A DNA stretch of 64,000 nucleotides from Chamaelirium japonicum (lineage: Eukaryota; Streptophyta; Magnoliopsida; Liliales; Melanthiaceae): assembly GCA_947650365.1 (NCBI GenBank), contig OX393556.1:80046579-80110578 (forward strand). The letters are read 5' to 3'. Each line of letters starts with the position of its first letter. Positions within the stretch are counted from its first letter, which is position 1. Under the pieces are notes generated by a model, which had not been told where the DNA came from, did no database searches, and saw only the letters and a list, made by a program, of their open reading frames with translations. A program made the translations under genes and the position numbers. Shown here in pieces: positions 40,249 to 52,464 of the stretch.

Positions 40249-40845
40249 CGATCTATTCTAATTCATTCGTACGATCCATTCTAATTCATTCGTATGATCC
40301 ATTCTAATTCATTCGCACGAATGTATCCATTCTAATTCATTCGTACAATCCATTCTAATTCTTTCGTACGATCCATTCTATTTCATTCATACGATCCATT
40401 CTTACTCATTCGTATGATCCATTCTAATTCATTCATACGATCCATTCTAATTCATTCATACAATTCATTCTAATTCATTCATACGATCCATTCTAATTCA
40501 TTCGTACGATCCATTCTAATTCATTCGCACGAATGTATCCATTCTATTTCATTCGTACGATCCATTCTATTTCATTCGTACGATCCATTCTAATTCATTC
40601 GTACGATCCATTCTAATTCCTTCATACGATCCATTCTAATTCATTCGCACGATCCATTCTAATTCATTCGTACGATCCATTCTAATTCATTCGCACGAAT
40701 GTATCCATTCTAATTCATTCGTACGATCCATTCTAATTCCTTCGTACGATCCATTCTAATTCATTCGTACGATCCATTCTAATTCATTCATACGATCCAT
40801 TCTAATTGATTTGCACGAATATATTCAGTCTAATTCATTCGTAGG
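40248..40845 (+). repeat. Forward satellite block
   Basis: About 25 forward units. It ends CATTCGTAGGATACATTCG, a switch sequence found again at 43,238 and 45,513. Confidence 0.92.
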
Positions 40846-41669
40846 ATACATTCGTGCGAATGAATTAGAATGGATCATATGAATGAGTAAGAATGGATCG
40901 TACGAATGAATTAGAATAGATCGTACGAATGAATTTGAATGGATCGTGCTAATGAATTAGAATTAATCGTATGAATGAATTAGAATAGATTGTGCGAATG
41001 AATTAGAATGGATCGTACGAATGAATTAGAATGGATACATTCGTGCGAATGAATTAGAATGGATCGTACGAATGAATTAAGATGGATCGTACGAATGAAT
41101 TAGAATAGATTGTGCGAATGAATTAGAATGGATCGTATGAATGAATTAGATTACGATCCATTCTATTTCATTCGTATGATCCATTCTAATTTCTTCGTAC
41201 AATCCATTCTATTTCATTCGTATGATTCATTCTAATTCATTCGTACAATCCATACATTCGTGCGAATGAATTAGAATGGATCGTATGACTGAATTAGAAT
41301 GGATCGTATGAGTGAATTCGAATGGATCGTGGGAACGAACTAGAATGGATTGTACGAATGAATTAGAATGGATCGTACAAATGAATTAAAATAGATACAT
41401 TCGTGCGAATCCATTCTATTTCATTCGTACGATCCATTCTTACTCATTCGTACAATCCATTCTAATTCATTCGCATACGAATGAATTAGAATGGATCATA
41501 CGAATGAATTAGAATAAATTGTGCGAATGAATTAGAATGGATCATAGGAATGATTTAGAATGGATACATTCGTGCGAATCCATTCTATTTCGTTCGTACG
41601 ATCCATTCTAATTCATTCGTACGATCCATTCTTACTCATTCGTACGATCCATTCTAATTTATTCGCATA
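40846..41669. repeat. Finely interleaved mosaic of six blocks
   Basis: R 40,846-41,153; F 41,153-41,253; R 41,254-41,410; F 41,409-41,475; R 41,476-41,579; F 41,578-41,669. The pair of switches GTGCGAATCCATTC then TTCGCATACGAATG occurs twice (41,404/41,471 and 41,573/41,664), so the last four blocks look like a tandem copy of a forward-reverse cassette of about 170-190 bp. Confidence 0.88.
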
Positions 41670-42514
41670 CGAATGAATTAGAATGGATCATACGAATGAA
41701 TTAGAATAGATTGTGCGAATGAATTAGAATAGATCGTACGAATGAATTAGAATGGATACATTCGTGCGAATGAATAAGAATGGATCGTATGAATGAATTA
41801 GAATGGATCGTGCGAATGAATTAGAATGGATCGTACGAATGAATTAAAATGGATACATTCGTGCGAATGAATTAGAATGGATCGTATGAATGAGAAAGAA
41901 TGGATTGTATGAATGAAATAGAATGGATCGTACGTATCAATTAGAATGGATACATTCATGGGAATGAATTAGAATGGATGGTACGAAGGAATTAGAATGG
42001 ATCGTACGAAGGAATTAGTATGGATCGTATGAATGAATTAGAATGGATACATTCGTGCAAAAGAATTAGATTGGATTGTATGAATGAATTAGAATGGATC
42101 TTAGAATGGATCGTACGAATGAGTAAGAATGGATCGTACGAATGAAATAGAATGGATTGTACGAATGAATTAGAATAGATTGTGCGAATGAATTAGAATA
42201 GATCGTACGAATGAATTAGAATGGATACATTCGTGCAAATGAATTAGAATGGAACATACGAATGAATTCGAATGGATCGTGCGAAGGAATTAGAATGGAT
42301 CGTACGAAGGAATTAGAATGGATCGTATGAATGAATTAGAATGGATACATTCGTGCGAATGAATTAGAATGGATCGTACGAATGAGTAAGAATGGATCGT
42401 ACGAATGAATTAGAATAGATCGTACGAATGAATTAGAATGGATACATTCCTGCGAATGAATTAGAATGGATCGTATGAATGAATTAGAATGGATCGTACG
42501 AATGAATTAGAATT
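41670..42514 (-). repeat. Reverse satellite block
   Basis: About 36 reverse units, with a partial reverse 321 bp phrase (CATGGGAATG) around 41,930-42,010. Confidence 0.92.
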
Positions 42515-42820
42515 ACGATCCAATCTAATTCATTCATACGATCCATTCTAATTATTTCGCACGAATGTATCCATTGTAATTCATTTGTACGTTCTATTCT
42601 AATTCATTCGCACAATCTATTAATGGATCGTGCGAATGAATTAGAATGGATCGTACGAATGAATTAGAATGGATCTTATGAATGAATTAGAATTGATTGT
42701 GCGAATGAATTAGAATGGATCGTACGAATGAATTAGAGTGGATACATTCGTGCGAATGAATTAGAATGGATCGTATTAATGAATTAGAATGGATCGTGCA
42801 AATGAATTAGAATGGATCGT
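42515..42820. repeat. Short forward then reverse block
   Basis: F 42,515-42,621, then R 42,622-42,820. The last 65 bp of the reverse part are the inverted counterpart of 28,220-28,285. Confidence 0.9.
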
Positions 42821-42833
42821 ACGATCCATTCTA
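42808..42833. repeat. Perfect 26 bp palindrome at an orientation switch
   Basis: Centred between 42,820 and 42,821 on CGTACG, with core GGATCGTACGATCC and 13 paired bases on each side. Reverse units meet forward units with no base lost or gained. Confidence 0.95.
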
Positions 42834-43241
42834 TTTCATTCGTATGATCCATTCTAATTCCTTCGTACGATCCATTCTTATTCATTCCTATGAATGTATC
42901 CATTCTAATTCATACGTACGATCTATTCTAATTCATTTATACGATCCAATCTAATTCATTCATACAATCCATTCTAATTCATTCGCACGAATTTATCCAT
43001 TCTAATTCATTCGTACGATCCATTCTAATTCATTCGCACAATCTATTCTAATTCATTCGTACGTTCCATTCTAATTCATTAGCACGATCCATGCTAATTC
43101 ATCCGTATGATCCATTTTATTTCATTCGTACGATCCATTATTACGATCCATTCTAATTCATTCGTACGATCCATTCTAATTCATTCATACGATCCGTTCT
43201 AATTCATTTGCACGAGTATATCCATTCTAATTCATTCGTAG
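42821..43241 (+). repeat. Forward satellite block
   Basis: About 17 forward units, mostly the 321 bp phrase. It ends CGTAGGATACAATCG. Confidence 0.92.
42826..43146 (+). repeat. 321 bp higher-order phrase, full forward copy
   Basis: Ordered variants: CTATTTC, CGTATG, CCTTCG, CTTATTC, CCTATGAATGTAT, CATACGTACG, TTTATACGATCCAATC, CATACAATCC, GCACGAATTTAT, GCACAATCTATTC, GTACGTTCC, TTAGCACGATCCATGC, CTATTTC-like, CCATTATTACGA. The same series is read on the complement at 27,899-28,219. Confidence 0.9.
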
Positions 43242-44174
43242 GATACAATCGTACGAATGAATTAGAATGGATCATACGAATGAGTAAGAATAGATCATAC
43301 GAATGAATTAGAATAGATCGTATGAATGAATTAGAATGGATCGTGCTAATGAATTAGAATCGATCGTATGAATGAATTAGAATAGATACATTCGTGCGAA
43401 TGAATTAGAATGGATCATACGAATGAGTAAGAATGGATCGTACGAATCAAATAGAATGGATTGTACGAATGAATTAGAATGGATCGTAACGAATGAATTA
43501 GAATAGATTGTGCGAATGAATTAGAATGGATCGTGCGAATGAATTAGAATGGATCGTACGAATGAATTAGAATGGATCGTATGAATGAATTAGAATGGCT
43601 CGTGTGAATGAATTCGAATGGATCGTACGAATGAATTAGAATGGATACATTCGTGCGAATGAATTAGAATGGATACATTCGTGCGAAAGAATTAGAATAG
43701 ATCATATGAATGAATTAGAATGGATCGTTTGAATGAATTAGAATGGATCGTGCGAATGAATTAAAATGGATTGTACGAATGAATTAGAATGGATCGTATG
43801 AATGAATTAGAATGGATCGTACGAAGAAATTAGAATGGATCGTACGAATGAATTAGACTGGATATATTCGTGCGAATGAATTAGAATGGATACATTCGTG
43901 CGAAAGAATTAGAATAGATCGTATGAATGAATTAGAATGGATCGTATGAATGAATTAGAATGGATTGTGCGAATGAATTAGAATGGATCGTATGAATGAA
44001 TTAGAATGGATCATATAAAGGAATTAGAATGGATCGTATGAATGAATTAGAATGGATCGTATGAATGAATTAGAGTGGATACATTCGTACGAATGAATTA
44101 GAATGGATCATACGAATGAATCGTACGAATGAATTAGAATGGATCGTACTAATGAATTAGAATGGATTGTACGA
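43242..44174 (-). repeat. Reverse satellite block
   Basis: About 40 reverse units with an intact 97 bp phrase at 43,386-43,482. Two related runs beginning GGATACATTCGTGCGAAAG start near 43,670 and 43,886. Confidence 0.92.
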
Positions 44175-44524
44175 ATGTATCCATTCTAATTCATTCGTAC
44201 GATCCATTCTAATTCCTTCGTACGATCCATTCTAATTCATTTGCACGAATATATCCCTTCTAATTCATTCGTACGATCCATTCTAATTTATTCGTATGAT
44301 CCATTCTAATTCATTTATACGATCCAATCTAATTCATTCATACAATCCATTCTAATTCATTCGCACGAATTTATCCATTCATTCGTACGATCCATTCTAA
44401 TTCATTCGCACGATCCATTCTAATTCATTTATACGATCCATTCTAATTCCTTTGTACGATCCATTCTAATTCATTCATACGATCCATTCTAATTCATTCG
44501 TACGATCCATTCTAATTCATTCAC
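44172..44524 (+). repeat. Forward satellite block
   Basis: About 15 forward units, with a fragment of the 321 bp phrase (TTTATACGATCCAATC to GCACGAATTTATCC) at about 44,315-44,380. The left switch passes through a shared CGAATG. Confidence 0.91.
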
Positions 44525-44594
44525 ATGGAATGGATCGTACGAATGAATTAGAATGGACACATTCGTGCAAAAGAATTAGAATGGATTGTATGAT
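44525..44594 (-). repeat. Short reverse insert of three units
   Basis: Left edge ACATGGAATGG, right edge GTATGATACGATCC. Confidence 0.88.
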
Positions 44595-45516
44595 ACGATC
44601 CAATCTAATTCATTCATACGATCCATTCTAATTCATTCGTACGATCCATTCTAATTCATTCACACGATCCACTCCACTTCATTAATATGATCCATTCAAA
44701 TTCATTCGTACGACGCACGATCCATTCTAATTCATTCGCACGAATGTATCCATTCTAATTCATTCATACGATCCATTCTAATTCCTTCGTACGATCCATT
44801 CTTACTCATTAGCACGATCCATTCTAATTCATTCGTACAATCCATTCTAATTCATTCGCACGATCCATTCTAATTCATTCATACGATCCATTCAAATTCA
44901 TTCATACAATCCATTCTAATTCTTTTATACGATCCATTCTAATTCATTCGTACAATCAATTCTAATTCATTCGTACGATCCATTCTAATTCATTCGTACG
45001 ATCCATTCTAATTCATTCATACGATATATTCTACTTCATTCGCACGATCCATTCTAATTCATTCATACGATCCATTTTAATTCATTCATACAATCCATTC
45101 TAATTCATTCGCACGATCCATTCTAATTCATTCGTACGATCCATTCTAATTCATTCATATGATCCTTTCTAATTCATTCGCACGAATGTATCCATTCTAA
45201 TTCATTCGTACGATCCATTCTAATTCATTCGTACGATCTATTCTAATTCATTCATACGATCCATTCTAATTCATTCGCACGAACCATTCTAATTCATTCG
45301 CACAATCTATTCTAATTCATTCGTACGATCCATTCTAATTCATTAGCACGATCCATTCTAATTCATTCGTACGATCCATTCTATTTCATTCGTACGATCC
45401 ATTTCTAATTCATTCGTACGATCCATTCTAAATCATTCGTACGATCCATTCTAATTCATTCATACGATGCATTCTAATTCATTTGCACGAATATATCCAT
45501 TCTAATTCATTCGTAG
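44595..45516 (+). repeat. Forward satellite block
   Basis: About 39 forward units. A GACGCACG marker lies at 44,709. It ends in the recurrent GTAGGATACATTCG switch. Confidence 0.93.
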
Positions 45517-46564
45517 GATACATTCGTGCGAATGAATTAGAATGGATCATACGAATGAGTAAGAATGGATCGTACGAATGAAATAGAATGGATTGTACGA
45601 ATGAATTAGAATGGATCGTACGAATGAATCAGAAAGGATCGTGCGAAAGAATTAGAATGAATTGTATGAATGAATTAGAATGGATCGTGCGTCGTACGAA
45701 TGAATTAGAATGGATCGTATTAATGAATTAGAATGGATCGTGCGAATGAATTAGAATGGATCGTACGAATGAATTAGAATGGATCGTACGAAGGAATTAG
45801 AATGGATCGTACGAATGAATTAGAATGGATCTTATGAAGGAATTAGAATGGATCGTACGAGGGAATTAGAATGGATCGTACGAAGGAATTAGAATGGATC
45901 GTACGAATGAATTAGAATGGATACATTCGTGCGAATGAATTAGAATGGATCGTACGAATGAGTAAGAATGGATCGTACGAATGAAATAGAATGGATCGTA
46001 CGAGTGAATTCGAATGGATTGTGCGATTGAATTAGAATGGATCGTACGAATGAATTAGAATGGATCGTACGAATGAATTAGAATGGATACATTCGTGCGA
46101 ATGAATTAGAATGGATAGTACACATGAGTAAGAATGGATCGTACGAATGAAATAGAATGGATTGTTCGAAGGAATTAGAATGGATCATACGAATGAAATA
46201 GAATGGATCGTGTGAAAGAATTAGAATGGATTGTATGAATGAATTAGAATGGATCGTATGAATGAATTAGAATAGATTGTGCGAATGAATTAGAATGGAT
46301 CGTACGAATGAATTAGAATGGATACATTCGTGCGAATGAATTAGAATTGATCGTACGAATGAGTAATAATGGATCGTACGAATGAAATAGAATGGATTGT
46401 ACGAATGAATTAGAATGGATTCATTCGAATGAATTAGAATGGATCGTGTGAAAGAATTAGAATGGATTGTATGAATGAATTAGAATGGATCGTATAAATG
46501 AATTAGAATGGATCGTACGAACGAATTAGAATGGATCGTACGAATGAATTAGAATGGATACATT
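45517..46564 (-). repeat. Reverse satellite block with three 97 bp phrases
   Basis: Intact phrases start at 45,518, 46,087 and 46,322, the densest cluster seen. From about 46,320 the block parallels 32,610-32,855 and 35,810-36,066, down to the GGATACATTCCG junction, so it is a third, partial member of that duplication. Confidence 0.93.
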
Positions 46565-46640
46565 CCGAACGATCCATTCTAATTCATTCGTACGATCTAT
46601 TCTAATTCATTCATACAATCCATTCTAATTCATTTGTACG
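46565..46640 (+). repeat. Three-unit forward insert
   Basis: The same insert, between ACATTCCG and GTACGAAG, is seen at 32,856-32,929 and 36,067-36,143. Confidence 0.9.
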
Positions 46641-49268
46641 AAGTAATTAGAATGGATCGTACGAATGAATTAGAATGGATCGTACGAATTAAATAGAATG
46701 GATCGTACTTATGAATTGAATGGATCGTACGAATGAATTAGAATGGATCGTACGAATGAATTAGAATAGATCATACGGATGAATTAGAATGGATATATTC
46801 GTGCGAATGAATTAGAATGGATCGTACGAATGAGTAAGAATGGATTGTACGAATGAATTAGAATGGATCGTGCGAATGAATTAGAATGGATCGTGCGAAT
46901 GAATTAGAATGGATCTGGATACATTCGTGCGAATGAATTAGAATGGATCGTACGAATGAATTACAATGGATCGTACGAGTACGAATGAGTAAGAATGGAT
47001 CGTACGAATGAAATAGAATGGATTATACGAATGAATTATATAGAATGGATCGTACGAATGAATTAGAATGGATCGTGTGAAAGAATTTGAATGGATCGTA
47101 CGAATGAATTAGAATGGATACATTCGTGCAAAAGAATTAGTATGGATTGTATGAATGGAATAGAATGGATCGTGCTAAAGAATTACAATGGATCGTACGA
47201 ATGAATTAGAATGGATCGTATGAATGAATTAGAATACATTGTGCGAAACGTACGAATGAATTAGAATAGATTGTGCGAATGAATTAGAATGGATCGCATG
47301 AATTAATTAGAATGGATAAATTCGTGCGAATGAATTAGAATGGATTGTACGAATGAATTAGAATGGATCGTACGAATGAATTGGAATGGATCGTACGAAT
47401 GAATTAGAATGGATACATTCGTGCGAATGAATTAGAATGGATCATACGAATGAGTAAGAATGGATCGTACGGATGAAATTGAATGGACTGTATGAATGAA
47501 TTAGAATGGATTCATTCGTGCGAATGAATTAGAATGGATCGTACGAATGAATTAGAATGGATCGTACGTATGAATTAGAATGGATACATTCATGGAAATG
47601 ATTAAGAATGGATCGTACGAATGAATTAGAATAGATCGTACGAATGAATTGGAATGGATATATTCGTGCAAATGAATTAAAATGGATCGTATGAATGAAT
47701 TAGAATGGATCGTGCGAATGAATTCGAATTCATTCGTACGTGCGAATGAATTAGAATGGATCGTACGAATGAATTAGAGTGGATACATTCGGACGAAGGA
47801 ATTAGAATGGATCGTACGAATGAATTAGAATGGATTGTATGATTGAATTAGAATGGATCATACGAATGAGTAAGAATGGATCGTACGAATGTATTCGTGC
47901 GTGTGAAAGAATTAGAATGGATTGTATGAATGAATTAGAATGGATCGTATGAATGAATTAGAATGGATCGTACGAATGAATTAGAATGGATACATTCATG
48001 CGAATGAATTAGAATAGATTGTGTGAATGAATTAGAATGGATCGTACGAATGAATTAGAATGAATTGTATGAATGAATTAGAATGGATCGTGCGAATGAA
48101 TTAGAATGGATCGTATGAATGAATTAGAATGGATCGTACGAATGAATTAGAGTGGATACATTCGTGCAAAAGAATTAGAATGGATTGTATGAATGAATTA
48201 GAATGGATCGTACGAATGAATTAGAATGGATACATTCGTGCGAATGAATTAGAAGGGATCGTATGAATGATTTAGATTGGATAATATGAATGAATTAGAA
48301 TGGATCGTGCGAATAAATTAGAATGCATCGTACGAATGAATTAGAGTAGATCGTATGAATGACTTAGAATGGATCGTACTTATGAATTAGAATGGATCAT
48401 ACGAATGAAATAGAATGGATCGTATGAAGGAATTAGAATGATCGTACGAAGGAATTAGAATGGGTCGTATGAATGAAATAGAATGGATCGTACGAATGAA
48501 TTAGAATGGATCGTAATAATGGATCGTACGTATGAATTTGTACGTATGAATGAATTAGAATGGATCGTATGAATGAATTAGAATGGATCGTGTGAATGAA
48601 TTAGAATGGATCGTACAAATGAATTAGAGTGGATACATTCAAGCGAATGAATTAGAATGGATCGTACGAATGAGTAAGAATGGATCGTACGAATGAAATA
48701 GAATGGATTGTACGAATGAATTAGAATGGATCGTACGAAAGAATTAGAATGGATTGTATGAATGAATTAGAATGGATCGTATGAATGAATTAGAATGGAT
48801 CGTGCGAATGAATTAGAATGGATCGTCCGATAGGAATGAAATATAATGGGTCGTACAAAGGAATTAGAATGGATCGTACGAAGGAATTAGAATGGATCGT
48901 ATGAAGGAATTAGAATGGATCATACGAATAAATTAGAATTGATACATTCGTGCGAATGAATTAGAATGGATCGTACAAATAAGTAAGAATGGATCGTACG
49001 AATGAAATAGAATGGATCGTACAAATGAATTAGAATAGATCGTGCGAATGAATTAGAATGGATCGTACGAATGAATTAGAGTGGATACATTCGTACGAAG
49101 GAATTAGAATGGATTGTACAAATGAATTAGAATGGATACATTAATGTGAATGAATTAGAATGGATCGTAAGAATGAATTAGAATAGATTGTGCGAATGAA
49201 TTAGAATGGATCGTGCGAATGAATTAGAATGGATCGTACGAATGAATTAGAATGGATACATTCGTGCG
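46641..49268 (-). repeat. Long reverse satellite block (2.6 kb)
   Basis: About 112 reverse units with intact 97 bp phrases at 47,413 and 48,633 and a TCGTAATAATGG short unit near 48,514. The right switch is GTGCGTTGTAATTC. Confidence 0.94.
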
Positions 49269-49324
49269 TTGTAATTCATTCATACGATCCATTCTAATTC
49301 ATTCGCACGAAAGAATTAGAATGT
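49269..49324. repeat. Two-unit forward block then the shortest reverse block
   Basis: F 49,269-49,309, then only about 15 bp of reverse sequence (AAAGAATTAGAATG), then forward again. It may be a small snap-back or template-switch scar. Confidence 0.82.
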
Positions 49325-50703
49325 ACGATCTATTCTAATTCATTCGTACGATCCAATCTAATTCATTCGTATGATCCATTCTAATTCATTCGCACGAATG
49401 TATCCATTCTAATTCATTCGTACGATCCATTATAATTCATTCGTACAATCCATTCTATTTCATTCGTACGATCCATTCTTACTCATTGTTATGATCCATT
49501 CTAATTCATTCATACGATCCATTCTAATTCATTCATACGATCCATTCTAATTCATTCGTACGATCCACTCTAATTCATTCGTACGACCCATTCTAATTCA
49601 TTAATACGATCTATTCTAATTCATTTGTATGATCCATTCTAATTCATTCGCACGAATGTATCCATTCTAATTCATTCGTGCGATCAATCCTAATTCATTC
49701 GTACAATCCATTATATTTCATTCGTACGATCCATTCATACTCATTCGTATGATCCATTCTAATTCATTCATACAATCTATTCTAATTCATTCATATGATC
49801 CATTCTAATTCATTCGTACGATCCATTCTAATTCATTCGCACGATCCATTCTAATTCATTCATACGATCCAATCTATTTCATTCGTACGATCCATTCTAA
49901 TTCCTTCATACGATCCATTCTAATTCCTTCGTACGATCCATTCTAATTCATTCATACGATCCATTCTAATTCATTCGCACGAATGTATCTATTCTAATTC
50001 ATTCGTACGATCCATTCTAATTCATTCGCACGAATGTATCCATTCTAATTCCTTCGTACGATCCATTCTAATTCCTTCGTACGATCCATTCTAACTTCTT
50101 CGTACGATCCATTCTATTTCATTCGTATGATCCATTCTAATTCATTCGTACGATCCATTCTAATTCCTTCGTACGATCCATTCTAATTCATACGATCCAT
50201 TCTATTTCATTCATACAATCCATTCTATTTCATTTGCACGATCCATTCTAATTCATTCATACGATCCATTCTAATTCATTCGTACGATCCATTCTAATTC
50301 ATTCGCACGATCCAATCTAATTCATTCATACGATCCATTCTAATTCATTCGTACGATCCATTCTAATTCATTCGCACGATCCATTCTAATTCATTCATAC
50401 GATCCATTCTAATTCATTCGTACAATCTATTCTAATTCATTCGCACGATCCATTCTAATGCATTCGCACGATCCATTCTACTTCATTCGCACGATCCATT
50501 CGAATTCACTCATACGATCCATTCTAATTCATTCATACGATCCATTCTAATTCATTCGTACGATCCATTCTAATTCGTTCGTACAATCCATTCTATTTCA
50601 TTCGTACGATCCATTCTTACTCATTCGTACGATCCATTCTAATTCATTCGCACAATCTATTCTAATTCATTCGTACGATCCATTCTAATTCACTAGCACT
50701 ATC
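49325..50703 (+). repeat. Forward satellite block
   Basis: About 58 forward units, with two damaged 97 bp phrases (near 49,420 and 50,563) in which the last unit lacks the 5 bp insert. Confidence 0.94.
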
Positions 50704-50777
50704 GTACGAATTAATTAGAATGGATCGTACGAATAAAATAGAATAGATCATACGAATGAAATAGAATGGATTGTACG
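50704..50777 (-). repeat. Three-unit reverse insert
   Basis: The left junction CACTAGCACTATCGTACGAA resembles the CACTAGCACGATCG junctions of the 1,588 bp duplication (4,903 and 6,491). The right edge is GATTGTACGATCC, on the CGTAC dyad. Confidence 0.88.
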
Positions 50778-51398
50778 ATCCATTCTAATTCATTCGCACG
50801 ATCCATTCTAATTCATTCGTATGATCCATTCTAATTCATTCGCACGAATGTATCCACTCTAATTCATTCATACGATCCATTCTAATTCATTCATAGAATC
50901 CATTCTAATTCATTCGTACGATCCATTCTAATTCATTCGCACGATCCATTCTAATTCATTTTTACGATCCAATCTAATTCATTCATACGATCCATTCTAA
51001 TTCCTTCGCACGATCCACTCTAGTTCCTTCGTACGATCAAGTCTATTTCATTCGTATGATTCATTCTAATTCATAAGTACGATCCATTCTAATTCATTCA
51101 AACGATCCATTCTAATTCATTCGTACGATCCATTCTAATTCATTCGCACGATCCATTCTAATTCATTCATACAATCCAATCTAATTCATTCATACGATCC
51201 ATTCTAATTCATTCGCACGAATGTATCCATTCTAAATCATTCGTAGGATCTATTCTAATTCCTTCGTACGATCCATTCTAATTCATTCGTACGATCTATT
51301 CTAATTCATTGGTACGATCCATTCTAATTCATTTATACAATCTATTCTAATTCTTTCACACGATCCTTTCTAATTCATTCGTACAATCCATTCTAATT
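50778..51398 (+). repeat. Forward satellite block
   Basis: About 26 forward units. It ends CTAATTGATCGTAATGG, a switch at AATT. Confidence 0.92.
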
Positions 51399-52464
51399 GA
51401 TCGTAATGGATACATTCATGGGAATGAATAAGAATGGACCGTACGAAGGAATTAGAATGGATCATACGAATGAAATTAGAATGGATCGTACGAAGGAATT
51501 AGAATGGATCGTACGAAGGAATTAGAATGAATCGTACGAATGAATTAGAATGGATCGTATGAATGAATAAGAATGGATATATTCGTGCGAATGAATTAGA
51601 ATGGATCGTACGAATGAGTAAGAATGGATCGTACGAATGAAATAGAATGGATTGTACGAATGAATTAGAATGGATCATACGAATGAATTAGAATGGATCG
51701 TATGAATGAATTAGAATGGATCGTGTGAAAGAATTAGAATGGATTATATGAATGAATTAGAATGGATCGTATGAATGAATTAGAGTGGATCGTGTTTTTT
51801 CGTGCTAATGAATTAGAATGGATCGTACGAATGAATTAGAATGTGCAAATGAATTAGAATGGATCGTACTAATGAATTAGAATGGATCGTACGAACGAAT
51901 TAGAATGGATCGTACGAATGAGTAAGAATGGATTGTACGAATGAATTAGAATGAATCGTACGAATGAATTAGAATGGATCATACGAATGAATTAGAATGG
52001 ATCGTATGAATGAATTAGAATGGATCCTATGAATGAATAAGAATGAATCGTACGAATGAATTAGAATGGATATATTCGTGCGAATGAATTAGAATGGATA
52101 CGTACGAATGAATAAGAATGGATATATTCGTGCGAATGAATTAGAATAGATTGTGCGAATGAATTAGAATGGATCGTACGAATGAATTAGAATTGATTGT
52201 ACGAAGGAATTAGAATGGATACATTCGTGCGAATGAATTAGAATGGATCGTACGAATGAATTATAATAGATTGTGCGAATGAATTAGAATGGATCGTATG
52301 AATGAATTAGATTGGATCGTATGAATGAATTAGAATGGATTGTGCGAATGAATTAGAATGGATAGTAAGAATGAATTAGAATGGATCATACGAATGAATT
52401 AGAATGGATCATACGAATGCAATAGACGGATACATTCGTGCGAATGAATTAGAATAGATCGCAT
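51399..52464 (-). repeat. Reverse satellite block with the T6 marker
   Basis: About 45 reverse units. It starts with a partial reverse 321 bp phrase (CATGGGAATG, 51,405-51,475), has an intact 97 bp phrase at 51,577-51,673 and the T6 variant at 51,781-51,810. Confidence 0.93.
51781..51810 (+). repeat. Rare T6-tract variant, direct copy 2
   Basis: TAGAGTGGATCGTG, T6, then CGTGCTAATG. It differs from the copy at 18,864 by one base (GTGC against GTAC). Confidence 0.9.

Noticed and set aside
2302-50777. Short inverted inserts (for example 2,302-2,350, 15,124-15,173, 50,704-50,777) as small transposons with terminal inverted repeats
   Set aside because: They contain only satellite units, have no target-site duplications and no internal sequence of their own.
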